Below, in pieces: positions 50,244-59,251 of a stretch of DNA of 64,000 bases. Position 1 is the first letter of the stretch, and the number at the start of each line of letters is the position of its first letter. Position numbers and translations under genes: made by a program. The DNA is from Halosimplex carlsbadense 2-9-1. Its GTDB lineage: Archaea > Halobacteriota > Halobacteria > Halobacteriales > Haloarculaceae. The stretch spans positions 148,957-212,956 of the forward strand of contig NZ_AOIU01000008.1 of the NCBI RefSeq assembly GCF_000337455.1, read 5' to 3'. The notes beneath the pieces are model-generated. The model made no database searches, was not told the origin of the DNA, and saw nothing but the letters and a program-made list of their open reading frames with translations.

Positions 50244-51083
50244 TCAGACGCCGGCGGGCTCGAACACGCGTTCGAGCGACTCGGCCGTCGCGCGGGCGGC
50301 GTCCGCGTCGGCCATCGCTTCCAGTTCGTCGGAGAACGGTTCGGCCATCACGGGGCCGTCGTAGCCCACGGCGTCGAGATGCGAGAGGAAGGTCTCGATG
50401 TCGACGACGCCGGTGGCGCCGGGCATCGCCCGCTCGGTGTCGACGTACTCGTCGAGCCCGAGCCCCTCCGGTGCGTCGTTGACGTGGACGTCGACGATAT
50501 CGTCGGCGTCGAGGGCCTCCAGCGCCTCGACGGAGCCGCCGGCGGTGTGCCAGTGCCAGCAGTCGAGCAGCAGGCCGGCGTTGTCGCCGACCGCCGAACA
50601 GAGGTCGAGCATGCCGTCGGCGGTCGAAATGAAGTCGTACTCGTGGCCCGCTCGCAGCCGTTCGGGGCCGAGGAACTCCAGGCCGAGGTCGATCCCGTGG
50701 TCGGCGAGGACCGCGGCGACGGGTTCGAGCCGGTCGCGGTGGAACGCGAAGTTCCCTTCGAACGGTCGCTCGTCGCTGAACGACATGATGTAGGTCGACA
50801 TCCGGGAACAGCCGACGGCGGCGACCGACTCGGCAACCTCGGGGAGCGCGTCCAGATCGGCCTCGTAGGTCTCGGCGTCGGCGGTCACGTCGACGGGGAG
50901 GGTGGCGCTTCCGGAGCGGAGGCCGTGGTCGTCGCGGACCGCGCGGTAGTCGTCGGGGCCGACCTCGCGGAGATAGCCGAGGTCGACCTGGACCGCGTCG
51001 AAGCCGTGTTCGGCGGCCAGCGCGGCCGCCTCGGGAAAGGGGCGGTCGACGCCGATGGCGTCGAGCCCGAAGCTCGTGTACAT
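50244..51083 (-). CDS. Sugar phosphate isomerase/epimerase (xylose isomerase-like TIM barrel)
   Basis: A 279-residue TIM-barrel protein of the AP endonuclease 2/xylose isomerase-like family. Likely metal ligands are a Glu in DLGLEFLGPE (about 144), Asp and His in LLDCWHWHTAGGS (about 180-186), a His/Asp pair in DIVDVHVNDAPEG (about 205-214) and a Glu in VMAEPFSDE (about 257). The family interconverts sugars or inositol-type compounds. ATG 51083 (MYTSFGLDAIG) is conserved. It is divergent from the site-2 protease gene. The gene before it is the structured element. Substrate unknown. Confidence 0.85.
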   Translation of the reverse strand: MYTSFGLDAIGVDRPFPEAAALAAEHGFDAVQVDLGYLREVGPDDYRAVRDDHGLRSGSATLPVDVTADAETYEADLDALPEVAESVAAVGCSRMSTYIMSFSDERPFEGNFAFHRDRLEPVAAVLADHGIDLGLEFLGPERLRAGHEYDFISTADGMLDLCSAVGDNAGLLLDCWHWHTAGGSVEALEALDADDIVDVHVNDAPEGLGLDEYVDTERAMPGATGVVDIETFLSHLDAVGYDGPVMAEPFSDELEAMADADAARATAESLERVFEPAGV

Positions 51084-51192
51084 GGCCCGAGCGTCGCCCG
51101 CTGTCGGTATATACCCCTCGCAGGGGGCGGACCTCGCTGCTATCCCCGTCGCCACGGGCGGGCTTAAGTTCGTGCCGGGACTACTCGGAGGT

Positions 51193-52404
51193 ATGCGCCG
51201 ATTCCGAATCGGGAGCGCCTTCGGCATCCCGATCGACGTCGATCTCACGTTCCTCCTCGTCCTGCCGCTGTTCGCCTGGGCGATCGGGTCGCAGATCGGG
51301 CGGTACGTCGAGATCGTCAACGACCTGTTCGGGTCGGGGATCGCCGTGGACGTGCTGACGACCTCGACCGAACTCTCGCTCGGGCTCGGGCTCGTCGCGG
51401 CGCTGGGGCTGTTCGTCGGTGTCGTGCTCCACGAGTTGGGCCACTCGCTGGTGGCGATGCGCTACGGCTTCCCCATCTCGTCGATCACGCTGTGGATCTT
51501 CGGCGGCATCGCCCAGCTGGACGAGATGCCCGAGGACTGGCGCCAGGAGTTCCTCATCGCCATCGCCGGCCCCGTGGTCAGTATCGCGCTCGGCGTCGTT
51601 TCCTACGTCGCGTTCCTCGCGGTTCCGGTCGGCGACTCGCTGACGCTGGCGGCCGCCCAGTTCGTCTTCGGGTACCTGGCGCTGATGAACGTCGTGCTGG
51701 CGGGGTTCAACCTGCTGCCCGTCTTCCCGATGGACGGCGGTCGGGTCCTCCGGGCGCTGCTCAACCGCACTCGCCCGTACGCCCGCGCCACCGAGATCGC
51801 CGCGGAGGTGGGCAAGCTGTTCGCCGTCGGCCTCGGTCTGTTCGGCCTGTTCGGCGGGGGCGGCCTCTTCCTGGTCGCCATCGCCTTCTTCATCTACATC
51901 GGCGCGGCCAGCGAGGCCCAGCAGACGACGATGCGGGCGGCCTTCGAGGGGGTCACCGTCGCCGACGTGATGACCCCGGCCGACCGCGTGACGACCGTCG
52001 ACGACGACGGGTCGGTCGCCGACCTGATCGAGACGATGTTCCGGGAACGGCACACCGGCTACCCCGTCGAGCGCGACGGGGAGATCGTCGGCCTCGTGAC
52101 CCTCGAAGACGCCCGCGCGGTGCGGGAGGTCGAGCGCGACGCCTACCGCGTCGAGGAGGTCATGTCGACGGAGATCTACACCGTCGCGCCCGACGACGGC
52201 GTCATGACCGCGCTGGAGGAGCTGGATTCCCACGCCGTGGGCCGCCTGCTCGTCATGGACGACGACGAGTTCGTCGGGCTACTCACCCGGACGGACATCA
52301 TGAGCGCGCTGTCGATCATCAAATCGAGCGGCCGCTACCAGTCCGAACCGGCCGATTCGGCGGGTCCGGACGTGTTCAACGCCGAGGAGTCGCGGCAGTC
52401 CTGA
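51193..52404 (+). CDS. Site-2 metalloprotease with CBS domain pair
   Basis: A 403-residue membrane protease. HELGH is at residues 80-84 (His80, Glu81, His84) and the third zinc ligand Asp is in NLLPVFPMDGGR (near residue 181). About six membrane helices span 15-235. The C-terminus has two CBS domains (about 255-320 and 325-385) with VADVMTPADRVTTVDDD and VEEVMSTEIYTVAPDD, giving nucleotide-linked control. The family cleaves membrane-bound anti-sigma-like or regulatory proteins. ATG 51193 follows GGAGGT; the upstream frame is unlike the family. Substrate unknown. Confidence 0.9.
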   Translation: MRRFRIGSAFGIPIDVDLTFLLVLPLFAWAIGSQIGRYVEIVNDLFGSGIAVDVLTTSTELSLGLGLVAALGLFVGVVLHELGHSLVAMRYGFPISSITLWIFGGIAQLDEMPEDWRQEFLIAIAGPVVSIALGVVSYVAFLAVPVGDSLTLAAAQFVFGYLALMNVVLAGFNLLPVFPMDGGRVLRALLNRTRPYARATEIAAEVGKLFAVGLGLFGLFGGGGLFLVAIAFFIYIGAASEAQQTTMRAAFEGVTVADVMTPADRVTTVDDDGSVADLIETMFRERHTGYPVERDGEIVGLVTLEDARAVREVERDAYRVEEVMSTEIYTVAPDDGVMTALEELDSHAVGRLLVMDDDEFVGLLTRTDIMSALSIIKSSGRYQSEPADSAGPDVFNAEESRQS

Positions 52405-52425
52405 CCGAGGACCGCGAGGCACCGC

Positions 52426-54252
52426 TCAGTTCCCGGCGAACTCGACCCCGGTGACCTCGAAGCGCGCGCCCGACTCACCGTCGAGACGGTCGGTGACGCG
52501 AACGTCCCAGCCGTGGGCCTCGACGATGCTCTGGACGATGGCGAGGCCGAATCCCGTCGACTCCTCGCCCGTCGAGTAGCCCGAGTCGAACACCCTCTCG
52601 CGGTCCTCGTCGGGGACGCCGCGGCCGTCGTCGGCGACGAAGAAGCCGCCGCGACGGGGGTCGCCGTCGTCGCGCTCGTCGACCGGACAGTCGGGCATGT
52701 CGCCGACCGTCACGGTCACGTCCGCGCCGCCGTGGGTGACCGCGTTCGTGAAGAGGTTCTCGAAGGCGCCGCGGAGGCGGCTCTCGTCGGCCATGACCGT
52801 CGCTGTCGTCCGGATGTCGAGCGTCGCGTCGGCGGTCTCGACGGTGTCCCACGCGTCGCGGGCCATCGCCGCGAGCGCGACCGGTCCGAGGTCCGAGACG
52901 GACTGGCCCTGGCGAGCGAGCGCGAGCATGTCGTCGACGATCGCCGCCATCCGGTCGTGAGCGCGGCCGATCCGCTCGAAGTGGTCTCGGTCCTCGTCGT
53001 CGGCGTCGGCCGCCAGCGCGTCGGCCGTCCCCGCCGCGACGTTCAGCGGGTTGCGGAGGTCGTGGGAGACGACGCGGGCCACCTCCTCCAGACGCTCGTT
53101 CTGTCGGCGCAGCTGGCGCTCCCACTCGCGGCGCTCGGTCACGTCGATGTAGATGGCGTAGCCCCCGCTGGCGTCGTCGTAGGGGGCGAACCGCAGCAGG
53201 AAATCCCGCGGTCCGTCGGGCGTCCGGCGGCGCACCTCGACTTCCAGCCGCTCGCCCGTCCGCGCCCGCTCGTTGAACGCCGCGGCCGTCTCGCGGTCCT
53301 CGGTCGGCACGATGAGGTCGTCGAGCGGGCGGCCGGTCACGGCCGCGGCGTCGACGCCGAACGTCTCGGCGAACGACTCGTTCACGTCGGTGACGAGCGG
53401 TCCCCCGTCGTCGAACTCAGTCGCGACGACCGGCTCGCTCAGGTGTTCAAACAGCGTCGAGAAGCGGTCGCGCTGCTCGCGCAGCGCCGCCTCCAGGCGC
53501 TTGTGCTCGGTGACGTTGTGCAACACGACCTGGGCCGCCGGCTCCCCCCGGTCGGTCACGGGCTGCATCGACGCGAGGGCGTATTTCTCGGTGCCGTCGG
53601 CGGCGACGAGGGTCCGCTGGGCCGGCGGCGTCCGCTCGCGGTCGTCGATCACGCGTTCGAGACGGGCGGCGGCGCTCGCCCGGGCGTCCGCGGCGACGAA
53701 CTCCCGCGCGTTGCGGTCGACCACGTCGTCGGGGTCCGCCAGCTCCAGCAACGCCGCCAGCGCGTCGTTCGCGCTTCGGATCGCGCCGTCGCCGTCGAGG
53801 GCGCAGACGGGGACCGGCGCGCCCTCGACGAGCGCCCGGTACCGCGCGGCGTCCTCGCGGTCGGCCGCTCGCTCGCGACTCGCCGCGAGCGCCTCGCCGA
53901 CGGCGTCGGTCAGCGCCCGCTGGTCGTCCGGCCGCACGACCGCGGCCAGTGCGCCGACGACGTCCGCCTCGACGTACGGGTCGAGGTCGCTCGTGGTCGC
54001 GAGCACGACAGGCGCGTCGAGACCGGGGTCGCGCTGGTTCAGGGCCGCGACGAGCGCGACCGGGTCCCACTCGGCGTCGTCCGGGTCGACGACGACGCAG
54101 TCGACCCGCTCGTCGTCGAGCGCCGCGAGCGCGTCGTCGGGGCCGTCGACGCGCCGAACGGTCGCGCCTGCCACCGCGGCGAGGGCGTCGCTCTCGGGGT
54201 CGGGATCACCGCCGACGCGAACTACACACACCGGCCGCGGTCGGTCGTTCAT
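52426..54252 (-). CDS. PAS-domain sensor histidine kinase with receiver-like N-terminus
   Basis: A 608-residue soluble kinase. The N-terminal 120 residues resemble a response-receiver fold (CVVRVGGDPDP and DCVVVDPDD, with only a partial phospho-acceptor pocket). Two PAS domains follow (about 133-255 and 262-390), then HisKA with His396 in VVSHDLRNPLN. The ATPase domain has NLFTNAVTHGG, DDGRGVP and STGFGLAIV. It has no membrane helix, so it probably senses an intracellular signal through PAS. Unlike the kinase at 15701, its N-box is not interrupted. No cognate regulator is beside it. Confidence 0.9.
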   Translation of the reverse strand: MNDRPRPVCVVRVGGDPDPESDALAAVAGATVRRVDGPDDALAALDDERVDCVVVDPDDAEWDPVALVAALNQRDPGLDAPVVLATTSDLDPYVEADVVGALAAVVRPDDQRALTDAVGEALAASRERAADREDAARYRALVEGAPVPVCALDGDGAIRSANDALAALLELADPDDVVDRNAREFVAADARASAAARLERVIDDRERTPPAQRTLVAADGTEKYALASMQPVTDRGEPAAQVVLHNVTEHKRLEAALREQRDRFSTLFEHLSEPVVATEFDDGGPLVTDVNESFAETFGVDAAAVTGRPLDDLIVPTEDRETAAAFNERARTGERLEVEVRRRTPDGPRDFLLRFAPYDDASGGYAIYIDVTERREWERQLRRQNERLEEVARVVSHDLRNPLNVAAGTADALAADADDEDRDHFERIGRAHDRMAAIVDDMLALARQGQSVSDLGPVALAAMARDAWDTVETADATLDIRTTATVMADESRLRGAFENLFTNAVTHGGADVTVTVGDMPDCPVDERDDGDPRRGGFFVADDGRGVPDEDRERVFDSGYSTGEESTGFGLAIVQSIVEAHGWDVRVTDRLDGESGARFEVTGVEFAGN

Positions 54253-54397
54253 CGTCTGCAGACACTCCGGTTGTGCCGGCGGGCGCGGCCCCAACGCTCC
54301 CGGCAGAACTGCGTGGGTACACCTTCGACCACGCGCGGATTACCCTTTCGCCCCGGGGAGCCGTCACGTCGGACAGAAATCGAACCGACGGCGTCGC

Positions 54398-54772
54398 TTA
54401 CAGCTCGCCGTCGGGCAACTGGTCGAACGCCGCGGGGTCCTCCCACAGCTCGTGGAGCGTGCCCGCGGCGAGGAATCGGGTCGGCGCGGCGACCCACTCG
54501 GTGGTGACGGGGTCCGACAGCTCCGGCGCGTCGGTCTCGAACCACCAGGCGACGTAGCGGCCGTCGGCCAGCCGCGCCGTCGGGTACATCTGGCCGTCGA
54601 CCTCCACGTCGACGCGCGTCGCGTCGTCGACCGGCGGCCGTTCGTCGCCGTCGGTCGCGACGCTGATCTCGATGGGGATCGACCGCTCCCCGCCCGCCTC
54701 GCCGACACCTGCGTCGTCGCCGTGTTCCGTGGTCGGGATCATCCTCGTCTCGGTTCCAACGAAGGCGCTCAC
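54398..54772 (-). CDS. Small conserved haloarchaeal protein of unknown function
   Basis: A 124-residue acidic soluble protein. Residues 30-75 and 80-122 are beta-rich: RSIPIEISVATDGDERPP, TRVDVEVDGQMYPTARLADGRYVAWWFETDAPE and a C-terminal TRFLAAGTLHELWEDPAAF helix. I know no family. ATG 54772 is used; a second ATG eleven codons in is also possible. Neighbours (kinase and SDR) give no functional clue. The codon use is normal, so I call it real with moderate confidence. Confidence 0.6.
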   Translation of the reverse strand: MSAFVGTETRMIPTTEHGDDAGVGEAGGERSIPIEISVATDGDERPPVDDATRVDVEVDGQMYPTARLADGRYVAWWFETDAPELSDPVTTEWVAAPTRFLAAGTLHELWEDPAAFDQLPDGEL

Positions 54773-54900
54773 ACCTCATAAACCCCAGTCGGTCAGGCGT
54801 CAGACGCCGCGCCCTCCCGCGGTTCTCCGCGGTCGAGACGGAACCCTCGCCGTGGCGACGACTTCCGTGACGGGTCGGCGGGGCGGCGCCGACCGTTGGT

Positions 54901-55725
54901 TCAAACCCCGCTGAACGCGGAGAACCCGCCGTCGACCGGGATCACCGCTCCGTGGACGAACGACGAGCCGGGGGCCAGCAGCCACAGCACCGTCGTCGCC
55001 AGGTCCTCGGGGTCACCGAACCGCCGCTGGGGCGTGTGTTCGACGATCGACTCGCCGCGGTCGGTGTACTCGCCGGTCTCCTCGTCGATCAGCAGGTATC
55101 GGTTCTGCTCCGTGAGGAAGAATCCCGGCGCGATCGCGTTGACGCGCACGTCCGGCGAGTACTCGTTGGCGACGTGGACCGCCAGCCACTCGGTGAAGTT
55201 CGAGACGGCCGCCTTCGCGCCCGAGTAGGCCGGGATCTTCGTCAGCGGCGTGACCGCGGTCATCGACGACACGTTCAGGATGACGCCCTCGCCCTGCTCG
55301 ACGATGTGTTCGCCGAACGCCTGGGTCGCGAGCACCGTCCCGACGAAGTTGACGTTCAGGACGCGCTCGAAGCCCTCGGTCGTGAGGTCGAAAAAGGAGG
55401 TGTCCTCGCCCGTCGTCGCCTCGGGGCTGTTGCCCCCCGCCGCGTTGATCAGCGCGTCGATCCGCCCGAGCTCCTCGACGACCGTCTCGGCGGCCGCTTC
55501 GAGTTCCGCCCTGTCGAGGACCGACGCCGGGAGCGTGACGTGCTCGACGTCCATCGCCGCGAGTTCCTCGCTCGTCTCCGCCAGCCCCTCCTCGCCGCGG
55601 GCGAGGACGGCGACTCTCCCGCCGTGAGCGCCGATCGCCTTCGCCATCGCGGACCCGAGTTCGCCCGATCCGCCGGTGATCACGCAGACGCTTCCGTCGA
55701 GGTCGAACTCGCTGGAGACGCTCAT
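54901..55725 (-). CDS. SDR-family oxidoreductase (mannonate or gluconate type)
   Basis: A 274-residue short-chain dehydrogenase/reductase. The NAD(P) motif is TGGSGELGSAMAKAIG (about 19), NAAGG (about 92), and the active site is Ser in NVSSMTAV (about 152) with Tyr-x-x-x-Lys in YSGAK (about 166). The segments DTSFFDLTTEGFERVLNVNFVGT and PVDGGFSAFSGV are like D-mannonate oxidoreductases and gluconate 5-dehydrogenases. ATG 55725 (MSVSSEFDLDGSVCVITGG) is the natural start. The sugar-acid substrate is an inference; the sugar isomerase at 50244 might be a distant partner. Confidence 0.85.
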   Translation of the reverse strand: MSVSSEFDLDGSVCVITGGSGELGSAMAKAIGAHGGRVAVLARGEEGLAETSEELAAMDVEHVTLPASVLDRAELEAAAETVVEELGRIDALINAAGGNSPEATTGEDTSFFDLTTEGFERVLNVNFVGTVLATQAFGEHIVEQGEGVILNVSSMTAVTPLTKIPAYSGAKAAVSNFTEWLAVHVANEYSPDVRVNAIAPGFFLTEQNRYLLIDEETGEYTDRGESIVEHTPQRRFGDPEDLATTVLWLLAPGSSFVHGAVIPVDGGFSAFSGV

Positions 55726-55913
55726 CTCTGTCTCGATCCCTCTGTACACAGCCGCAAGAACGTTGTTATCGCTATCTCGCCGGACCGACCGGACACCTCG
55801 GCGGCGGGCTCGCTCACCGTCACGGGTCCGCGGTCGGTCCCGGCCGTCGGACGGTCACCCCAGTCGCCTGCCGCGTCCGGAGGGCCCAAGAGGGTCTGGT
55901 CCAACTCCCGCCG

Positions 55914-56930
55914 ATGCGAGCGTACGAAGTCGAAGACTCCGCAGCGGACTACGAGGGTGTGGTGGCCGTCGAACGCGAGCGACCCGAACCGGGACCGGGC
56001 GAGGCGCTCGTCCGGGTCCGCGCCTGCTCGCTGAACTACCGCGACCTGATCATCGCCGGTGAGGGACACTACCCGGGCGCAGAACTCCCGGTCGTTCCCC
56101 TCTCCGACGGCGCCGGCGAGGTCGTCGAGGTGGGGGCCGGTGTCCGGCGGCTCGCCGAGGGCGACCGCGTCGCGACGCCGTTCGCCCCCGACTGGGTGGC
56201 CGGCGAGGGGAGCCCCGAGCAGTGGGCGCGCACGACCGGCGGCAATATCGACGGTGCGCTCCGGGAGTACGCGACGTTCCCGGCCGAGAGCCTCGCGGTC
56301 CTGCCCGAGCACTTCGACTACGAGCAGGGCGCGACCCTCTCGTGTGCCGGCCTGACCGCCTGGCGCGCACTCGTCGAGGACGGCGACCTGACGGCGGGCG
56401 AGACGGTGCTGGCGCTGGGGACCGGCGGCGTCTCGACGTTCGCGCTCCAGTTCGCCGACGCACAGGGCGCCGAGGTCGTCGTCACCTCCGCTAGCGACGA
56501 GAAGCTCGACCGCGCCGCGGAGTGGGGCGCCGACGAGACGGTCAACTACGAGGACACGCCCGAGTGGGGCGAGGCGGTCGCCGAGCGGACCGGCGGCGGC
56601 GTCGACCACGTCGTCGAAGTCGGCGGGCCCGGCACGCTCGACCAGTCGCTCGAAGCGGCCGCGCCGGGCGGCCACGTCAGCCTCATCGGCGTCCTCGACG
56701 GTCCCGACGGCCAGGTCCACCCCGGCCCCGTCCTCGGGAAGGGGCTGACCGTCGAGGGCGTCGTCGGCGTCGGGAGCCGCGAGATGTTCGACCGGATGAA
56801 CCGCGCCATCGCCGCGAACGACATCGAACCGGTCGTCGACCGCACGTTCGGCTTCGACGAGGTCCGCGACGCCTACCGCTACCTCGAATCCGGGGAACAT
56901 CAGGGGAAGGTCGTCGTCACGCTGGATTGA
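55914..56930 (+). CDS. Zinc-less MDR-family oxidoreductase (quinone-oxidoreductase-like)
   Basis: A 338-residue medium-chain dehydrogenase/reductase. The coenzyme motif is LALGTGGVSTFALQFA (about residues 162-177). The MDR opening (SLNYRDLIIAGEGHYPGA) and VPLSDGAGEVVEVG are typical. There is no Cys in the catalytic-zinc position (SLNYRD rather than CGICHSD), so it probably belongs to the zinc-independent quinone-oxidoreductase or enoyl-reductase branch. The C-terminal part TFGFDEVRDAYRYLESGEHQGKVVVTL is the family end. Substrate unknown. It is divergent from the SDR. Confidence 0.85.
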   Translation: MRAYEVEDSAADYEGVVAVERERPEPGPGEALVRVRACSLNYRDLIIAGEGHYPGAELPVVPLSDGAGEVVEVGAGVRRLAEGDRVATPFAPDWVAGEGSPEQWARTTGGNIDGALREYATFPAESLAVLPEHFDYEQGATLSCAGLTAWRALVEDGDLTAGETVLALGTGGVSTFALQFADAQGAEVVVTSASDEKLDRAAEWGADETVNYEDTPEWGEAVAERTGGGVDHVVEVGGPGTLDQSLEAAAPGGHVSLIGVLDGPDGQVHPGPVLGKGLTVEGVVGVGSREMFDRMNRAIAANDIEPVVDRTFGFDEVRDAYRYLESGEHQGKVVVTLD

Positions 56931-56981
56931 GAGACGCGGCGAGGGGGTGGCGATCCGCGGTTTCGACGGCGAGTCGGCGTC

Positions 56982-57476
56982 TCAGGCGGCGACGATCGGC
57001 TCGTAGTCGTACTCGCTGGTGAGCGTCTTCAGCCTCTCCAGAGCCGCCTCTTCCTCTTCGAGGTTCTCGTGGAGGATGTCGCCGGCCTCGTCCATGCCCA
57101 GCCGGTCGGCCAGCAGCGCGAGGTTCCCGTAGGCGGCGATCTCGTAGTGTTCGGTCTTCTGGGCCGCCGTCAGGTTGTGGACGTCGAGCACGTCGGCCTC
57201 GGGGTCCATCTCGAGCAGCTCCTCGTGTTCCTCGATCAGGCCCTGGATCCCCTCGCACTCCTCTTGTTCGGGCTCCTGCCCGAGCATCTCGAACACCGAT
57301 TCGAGACGTTCGATCTGGCCGTTCGTCTCCTCGCGGTGTTCCTCGAAGGCCCGCGAGATCTCCTCGTGTTCGGTCTGGTCGGCCAACTGGTCGAGCACGT
57401 CGAGCAGCTCGTTCTCGGCGTAATAGATGTCTTCGAGTTCGTGCGTGAACAGCTCCTTCGCAGATGTGACTGACAT
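56982..57476 (-). CDS. DUF892 ferritin-like protein (YciE/YciF type)
   Basis: A 164-residue four-helix protein. The N-terminal helix KELFTHELEDIYYAENELLDVLDQLA is the DUF892 start. Glu and His candidates for a di-iron site are in ELEDIYYAE, HREETNG, KTEHYEIAAYG and ENLEEEEAAL. The family is induced by stress in bacteria and is widely found in haloarchaea. Iron binding is inferred from the fold only. ATG 57476 opens with MSVTSAKELF. Upstream is a 218-bp gap without other features. Confidence 0.87.
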   Translation of the reverse strand: MSVTSAKELFTHELEDIYYAENELLDVLDQLADQTEHEEISRAFEEHREETNGQIERLESVFEMLGQEPEQEECEGIQGLIEEHEELLEMDPEADVLDVHNLTAAQKTEHYEIAAYGNLALLADRLGMDEAGDILHENLEEEEAALERLKTLTSEYDYEPIVAA

Positions 57477-57694
57477 GGTAAACCTCCGTAAGCCACTCGG
57501 GCATCGGCGCCGATAGTAATCCGCTCGCTACCGAACGACCCGAGGACGGCGCCGTCGTATCCGCCGGTTACCGCGCCGAAAGCACGGCTGAACGAGCGGC
57601 CGACCGGCCGGGGTGACCGGCGCGATCCGGCTCCGTCGGCGTTCGGAGGTGAACGGACGCGCCCGTTTTTCACGTCGAGCGCGAACGGGGCGCC

Positions 57695-58771
57695 ATGGAA
57701 GGGGACCTGCTCGTCTACGGAGCGTACGGGTACACCGGGTCGCTGATAGCCCAGCGCGCCGTCGCCGACGGCCTCGACCCGATCCTCGCCGGACGCGACG
57801 CCGAGCGCGTCGAGGCGGCGGCGACCGAACGAGGCTGCGACCACCGGGTGTTCAGCCTCGAACACCCGACCGTCGTCGAGCGCCGCGTCGCCGGCGTCGA
57901 CGCGGTATGCAACTGCGCCGGGCCGTTCGAGGACACCGCCGAACCGCTGATCGACGCCTGTCTCCGGGCCGGCACCGACTACCTCGACCTGGCCGGGAAC
58001 GTCGACGTGCTCGAAGCGACGGCCGCTCGCGACGCCGAGGCGACCGACGCCGGCGTCGCCGTCGTCCCCGGCGTCGGCTTCGACGTGGTCCCGACCGACT
58101 GCCTGGCCGCGACGCTGCACGGCCTGCTCCCCGAGGCCGAGCGACTCACGCTCGCCATCGACGGCCTGGGGACGTTCTCGCCGGGGACCGCGAAGTCGAT
58201 GCTCCGCGGGCTCGACCGCCCGGGCGCCGTCCGTCGCGACGGCCGCGTCGAGACGGTTCCCGTCGCGTTCAAGCGCCGGACCTTCGACTTCCCGACGGGC
58301 GAACGGACCGCCGTCACCGTCCCCTGGGGCGACGTGTCCTCGGCGTACTACTCGACGGGCATCCCGAACATCGAGGTGTACGCCGGTGTCCCCGACCGCG
58401 TCGCCGGCGCGATGGAGCGCGCCCGACGGCTCGTTCCCGCCCTCGCCGCAGGGCCGGTCCGCCGGGCGGCCGAGGCGGTCGCCGGCCGCCTGGTGTCCGG
58501 ACCGACCGCCGACGAGCGCGCACAGAGCGAGACGCACGTCTGGGGCGAGGTGGTCGGGGAGGACGGCAGTGTCGCTCGCGCGCGGATGCGGACGCCGGAC
58601 ACCTACGACCTGACGACGGCGACGGCGGTCGAGGCCGCCCGGCGCGTACTCGGCGGCGCGGCCGGCGAGGGATTTCAGACGCCCGCCTCCGCGTTCGGGC
58701 CGGGGTTCGCGGAGGCCTTCGAGGGCGTCGAACGCGAGGTGCTGACTCGACCCGAGCAGGTCGCCCAGTAG
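57695..58771 (+). CDS. Saccharopine-dehydrogenase-like / trans-acting enoyl reductase-type protein
   Basis: A 358-residue Rossmann-fold protein. The nucleotide motif GAYGYTGSLIA is at about residues 9-19; the central block CNCAGPFEDTAEPLIDACLRAGTDYLDLAGN is typical of saccharopine dehydrogenase-like reductases. The rest includes VVPGVGFDVVPTDCLAA and a C-terminal FGPGFAEAFEGVEREV. The family includes lysine-metabolism enzymes and mycobacterial enoyl reductases; in haloarchaea the substrate is unknown. ATG 57695 is a natural start, and a purine-poor GTTTTTC stretch lies about 28 nt before it as a weak TATA. Confidence 0.85.
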   Translation: MEGDLLVYGAYGYTGSLIAQRAVADGLDPILAGRDAERVEAAATERGCDHRVFSLEHPTVVERRVAGVDAVCNCAGPFEDTAEPLIDACLRAGTDYLDLAGNVDVLEATAARDAEATDAGVAVVPGVGFDVVPTDCLAATLHGLLPEAERLTLAIDGLGTFSPGTAKSMLRGLDRPGAVRRDGRVETVPVAFKRRTFDFPTGERTAVTVPWGDVSSAYYSTGIPNIEVYAGVPDRVAGAMERARRLVPALAAGPVRRAAEAVAGRLVSGPTADERAQSETHVWGEVVGEDGSVARARMRTPDTYDLTTATAVEAARRVLGGAAGEGFQTPASAFGPGFAEAFEGVEREVLTRPEQVAQ

Positions 58772-58882
58772 GAGCCCGCGGCGGCTGCCGTCGGCCGATC
58801 GAACGGCGACGATCCGCCGTAAGGAGCCGTTACCGTCGGTTTCAGCCCGTTACTTTTCCCCACCGATTCCCGAAAGGCGGAT

Positions 58883-59119
58883 ATGGCGAAAGAGCTCGAA
58901 GCGTACGACATGACTCGCGACGAGGCCGCCGACAAGCTCGAATCGCTCGCCGCGGACCTGCGCGGCGACGGGAGCTTCGACGTGAACGTGAACAACCGGA
59001 CCGTCCACCTCGCGCCGCCCGAGGAGATCGGGATGGAGATCGGCGTCCGGGAGATGTCCTCGCTGCTGCGCGGTAGTCGCGAGGCGTTCACGATCAAGCT
59101 CGACTGGAAACCCAAATAG
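58883..59119 (+). CDS. Amphi-Trp domain protein
   Basis: A 78-residue protein of the amphi-Trp type: an N-terminal helix (MTRDEAADKLESLAADLRGD), a central beta hairpin (FDVNVNNRTVHLAPPEEIGMEIGVRE) and a C-terminal strand ending in a conserved tryptophan (FTIKLDWKPK). The family is common in haloarchaea and has no known function. A TTACTTTTCC box about 30 nt before the ATG gives a likely promoter. No operon partner is seen. Confidence 0.82.
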   Translation: MAKELEAYDMTRDEAADKLESLAADLRGDGSFDVNVNNRTVHLAPPEEIGMEIGVREMSSLLRGSREAFTIKLDWKPK

Positions 59120-59251
59120 CGGGTCGGCACCGTCCACGACGGGCGACTCACCGCGCCCCACCTACCGCACCGCGTCCGCCCCCGCGACCACGATCCGGCC
59201 GCGCTCTCCGCCGACGCCGCCTTTTTGCTCCGCCGGCGCGCGGGTCAGCCA

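Noticed and set aside
54890..54930. tRNA-like GGTTCAAACCCC at the end of the SDR gene
   Set aside because: It resembles a T-loop, but no acceptor stem, anticodon arm or D arm fits around it, and it overlaps the SDR stop region.
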